Shown here piece after piece: positions 62,171-64,000 of a stretch of DNA of 64,000 nt (position 1 is its first letter; each line of letters opens with the position of its first letter). Under the pieces are notes generated by a model. That model was not told where the DNA came from. It did no database searches and saw only the letters and a program-made list of their open reading frames with translations. Both the position numbers and the translations under genes were made by a program. This DNA is from Opitutaceae bacterium (GTDB lineage: Bacteria; Verrucomicrobiota; Verrucomicrobiia; Opitutales; Opitutaceae). The stretch covers positions 124,001 through 188,000 of the forward strand of contig JANQKV010000049.1 in assembly GCA_028280945.1 (NCBI GenBank), in the 5' to 3' direction.

Positions 62171-63271
62171 TCAGTTCGCGAAGCGGAAAAGCGCGACGTC
62201 GCCCTCGGCAAAAACGTAGTCCTTGCCTTCAAGGCGGTATTTGCCGGCTTCGCGGGCCGCGGCGACACTACCGAGCGACGACAGATCGGCGTAGGACACG
62301 ATCTCGGCCTTGATGAAGCCCTTTTCGAAATCCGTATGGATGACACCTGCTGCCTGCGGCGCTTTCCAGCCCTGTTTGATGGTCCAGGCCCGCACCTCTT
62401 TTTCGCCGGCAGTGAAATACGTCTGCAATCCGAGAAGATCGTAGGAAGCACGGATCAAAGACGAGACTCCCGAGTCGTCGACGCCGAGGTCCTGCAGGAA
62501 TTCCTTGGCTTCATCCGGTTCGAGATCGATGAGCTCGTATTCAATCTTTGCGCTGATCGGAACGTAGGCGGCGTCGTGGTGCGTGCGCACGTAGTCGGCG
62601 ACCTTTTGCACGTTCTCGTTGGCTTCGGCATCAGCCAGATCGTCTTCGGCCACGTTGCAGGCGAACAGGATCGGTTTGGCGCTGAGCAGTTGAAAAAGTG
62701 GCAGGATCTTTTCCTCGACCTCATCGAGTTCGATCACGTTGGCGGGCTTGCCCTCATTTAGGTGCGGTTCGAGGCGCTGGAGCAGGGCGAGCTCGGCCTG
62801 GGCCTCCTTGTCGCCGCCGCGGGCCTTCTTGGTCACCTTCTCCATGCGCTTGGTGACGTTTTCGTGGTCGGCGAGGATAAGCTCGGTGCTGATGACCTCG
62901 ATGTCGCGGACGGGGTCGACGGAACCCATGTTGTGGATCACGTCATCGTCCACGAAGCAACGCACGACATGCACGATTGCATCAACCTCACGAATGTTGG
63001 CCAGGAATTGGTTGCCGAGTCCCTCGCCCTTGCTGGCTCCGGCGACGAGACCAGCGATGTCCACGAATTCGATGGCCGCCGGGATAACCACATCGGTCTT
63101 GGCGATGTCTTTGAGCACGGCGAGCCGTTCGTCGGGCACGGTGACGACACCGACATTGGGGTCGATCGTGCAAAACGGGTAGTTGGCCGCTTCCGCCTTG
63201 CGCGAGCGGGTCAGGGCGTTGAAGAGAGTGGACTTGCCCACATTCGGGAGACCGACGATTCCGGCTTTCAT
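62171..63271 (-). CDS. ychF: Redox-regulated ATPase YchF
   Basis: This Obg-family P-loop protein preferentially hydrolyses ATP and interacts with ribosomes. The 366-residue protein has G1 (GLPNVGKSTLFNALT, residues 7-21), G3 (DIAGLVAGASKGEGLGNQFL), the altered G4 (ACNVAEDD instead of NKxD, as expected for YchF), a coiled-coil insertion and a C-terminal TGS domain ending RLEGKDYVFAEGDVALFRFAN. It diverges from rpsP. Confidence 0.97.
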   Translation of the reverse strand: MKAGIVGLPNVGKSTLFNALTRSRKAEAANYPFCTIDPNVGVVTVPDERLAVLKDIAKTDVVIPAAIEFVDIAGLVAGASKGEGLGNQFLANIREVDAIVHVVRCFVDDDVIHNMGSVDPVRDIEVISTELILADHENVTKRMEKVTKKARGGDKEAQAELALLQRLEPHLNEGKPANVIELDEVEEKILPLFQLLSAKPILFACNVAEDDLADAEANENVQKVADYVRTHHDAAYVPISAKIEYELIDLEPDEAKEFLQDLGVDDSGVSSLIRASYDLLGLQTYFTAGEKEVRAWTIKQGWKAPQAAGVIHTDFEKGFIKAEIVSYADLSSLGSVAAAREAGKYRLEGKDYVFAEGDVALFRFAN

Positions 63272-63303
63272 AAAAGGCCCAACTCACACGGGGGAGAGGA
63301 TGC

Positions 63304-63332
63304 TTGACAAGCCATTTGTCGCGCTCTGCATT
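63304..63332 (+). promoter_or_regulatory. Candidate promoter of rpsP
   Basis: A perfect TTGACA (63304-63309) is followed after 17 bases by TGCATT (63327-63332), a weak -10. It lies 45 bases before the rpsP start in the 105-base gap between divergent ychF and rpsP. Confidence 0.4.
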
Positions 63333-63376
63333 GCTCAACTTTTCGCAAGTAAACAGACCGTATTTGAAACACCTCC

Positions 63377-63640
63377 ATGGCTCTTAAAATCCGCCTTTCC
63401 CGCATCGGCACGACTCACGCGCCCGTCTACCACGTGGTGGTGGCGGAAGCTCGTTCCCGTCGTGATGGCCGTCCCGCTGAGATCCTCGGCACCTACAACC
63501 CGCGTGCCAAGGGCGACCAGCTCACCCTGAACGTCGAGCGCGCTGACTACTGGGTCAGCCAGGGCGCCAAGCCGACCGACACTGCTCGCTCGCTGATCAA
63601 GCAGGCCCGCAAGGCCGCTCCGGTCGCCACCGAAGCCTAA
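63377..63640 (+). CDS. rpsP: 30S ribosomal protein S16
   Basis: This 87-residue protein begins MALKIRLSRIGTTHAPVYHVVVAEARSRRDGRPAEILGTYNP, the S16 signature. LNVERADYWVSQGAKPTDTARSLIKQA matches the C-terminal part. It is followed by a terminator, an inverted-repeat element and trmD. The usual rpsP-rimM-trmD order is broken, as rimM is missing between them. Confidence 0.97.
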   Translation: MALKIRLSRIGTTHAPVYHVVVAEARSRRDGRPAEILGTYNPRAKGDQLTLNVERADYWVSQGAKPTDTARSLIKQARKAAPVATEA

Positions 63641-63666
63641 GCGTCGACCAGCTCCGTTTTTCGATT

Positions 63667-63694
63667 CGCCCCGGGTTGGTCCGGGGCGTTTTTG
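63667..63694 (+). terminator. Rho-independent terminator of rpsP
   Basis: CGCCCCGG (63667-63674) pairs perfectly with CCGGGGCG (63681-63688) around a 6-base loop, followed by TTTTTGTTG. Confidence 0.9.
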
Positions 63695-63737
63695 TTGTCT
63701 GAACCTCCTCTCACAAAAAAGAACCTGAGAATTCGTC

Positions 63738-63803
63738 GTCGGGCCTAAAGCCCGACCCACAAGCAAGTTGTTTCTTCCGAGTGGGTCGGGCTTTATGCCC
63801 GAC
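63738..63803. repeat. REP-like inverted repeat between rpsP and trmD
   Basis: Two 23-base arms (63738-63760 and 63781-63803) are complementary with a single mismatch; their cores are CCCGACCCAC and GTGGGTCGGG. Each arm also folds on itself through the GTCGGGC/GCCCGAC pair. The spacer is 20 bases. No coding frame is present. The form is typical of dispersed REP elements, though only this copy is seen here. Confidence 0.7.
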
Positions 63804-63821
63804 ATTCAATGATCCTTTTTC

Positions 63822-64000
63822 ATGTCCCTGCGCATCGACATCCTGACCCTTTTCCCGCGCATGCTGGATGGCTTTCTGGCGGAAAGCATCCTCGGCAAGG
63901 CAATTGCGCGGGACTTGTTGCAGGTGCAGGTGCGGGATTTGCGGGACTGGTGCACGGACAAACACCGCACCGCCGATGATCGTCCGTTTGGGGGAGGGGC
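63822..64000 (+). CDS. trmD: tRNA (guanine-N1)-methyltransferase, 5' part
   Basis: The first 59 codons read MSLRIDILTLFPRMLDGFL and continue to TDKHRTADDRPFGGGA, the TrmD N-terminal signature including the DDRPFGGG loop of the trefoil-knot SAM-binding site. The gene runs off the right edge. The enzyme makes m1G37 in tRNAs. It follows rpsP without rimM, with a terminator and inverted repeat in between, so it probably has its own promoter. Confidence 0.92.
   Translation, partial: MSLRIDILTLFPRMLDGFLAESILGKAIARDLLQVQVRDLRDWCTDKHRTADDRPFGGG

Overview
The window is a GC-rich chromosomal segment from a Gram-negative bacterium. It carries two TonB-dependent receptors, a secretin, three or more lipoproteins and a Tat-type signal. 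The five-gene pilus-like locus at 29113-36007 has the order described for the Akkermansia Amuc_1098-1102 locus, which points to Verrucomicrobiota. Together with the PadR/ADOP permease pair, the general gene style suggests a free-living member near Opitutaceae. That assignment is inference from gene content. I saw no rRNA, tRNA, IS element or CRISPR array.

Left part (1-6960): a CocE/NonD esterase runs off the left edge and is translationally coupled to an FAD-binding oxidoreductase. A secreted c-type cytochrome gene diverges from the pair. A 2-isopropylmalate/homocitrate-type synthase follows a 420-base leader that holds a possible 16-codon leader peptide and a strong hairpin.

Accessory block (6988-20600, all on the minus strand): a TPR protein, a metal-dependent amidohydrolase, an ABC ATPase, a permease, an NMT1/THI5-type binding lipoprotein, a TonB receptor, a second binding lipoprotein, a degenerate creatininase-fold protein, an intact creatininase-family hydrolase, an AraC regulator and a second TonB receptor. 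Genes from 20600 to 11010 are tightly packed or overlapping. I read this as a two-membrane uptake and amide-hydrolysis system for an unidentified small molecule; it is the best candidate here for an undescribed system.

Middle (20692-42944): a Dabb protein and a GH5 enzyme come first. Next is a SAM-riboswitch-like RNA with no gene behind it, then pyruvate dehydrogenase E1alpha-E1beta-E2 and a MASE1 hybrid kinase. A Nudix gene diverges from the Amuc_1098-1102-like pilus locus. An AbrB/VapB antitoxin is followed by the nine-codon stump of its lost PIN toxin, then DUF72, PadR plus ADOP permease, a YdcF-like protein, a 5'-3' exonuclease and an OmpR-type regulator.

Right part (43112-64000): hisG with agmatine-to-putrescine genes (aguB, aguA) and a lipoprotein, a secreted VCBS-repeat protein, a BASS transporter, rpsA, a large membrane protein, a primary-type sigma factor, trpE, glmS, glgC, nagA-nagB, an AGE-family epimerase, ychF, rpsP and the start of trmD. 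This half is mainly housekeeping, with sugar and amino-sugar metabolism clustered at 55.7-62 kb. Several inverted repeats between genes are described as separate entries.
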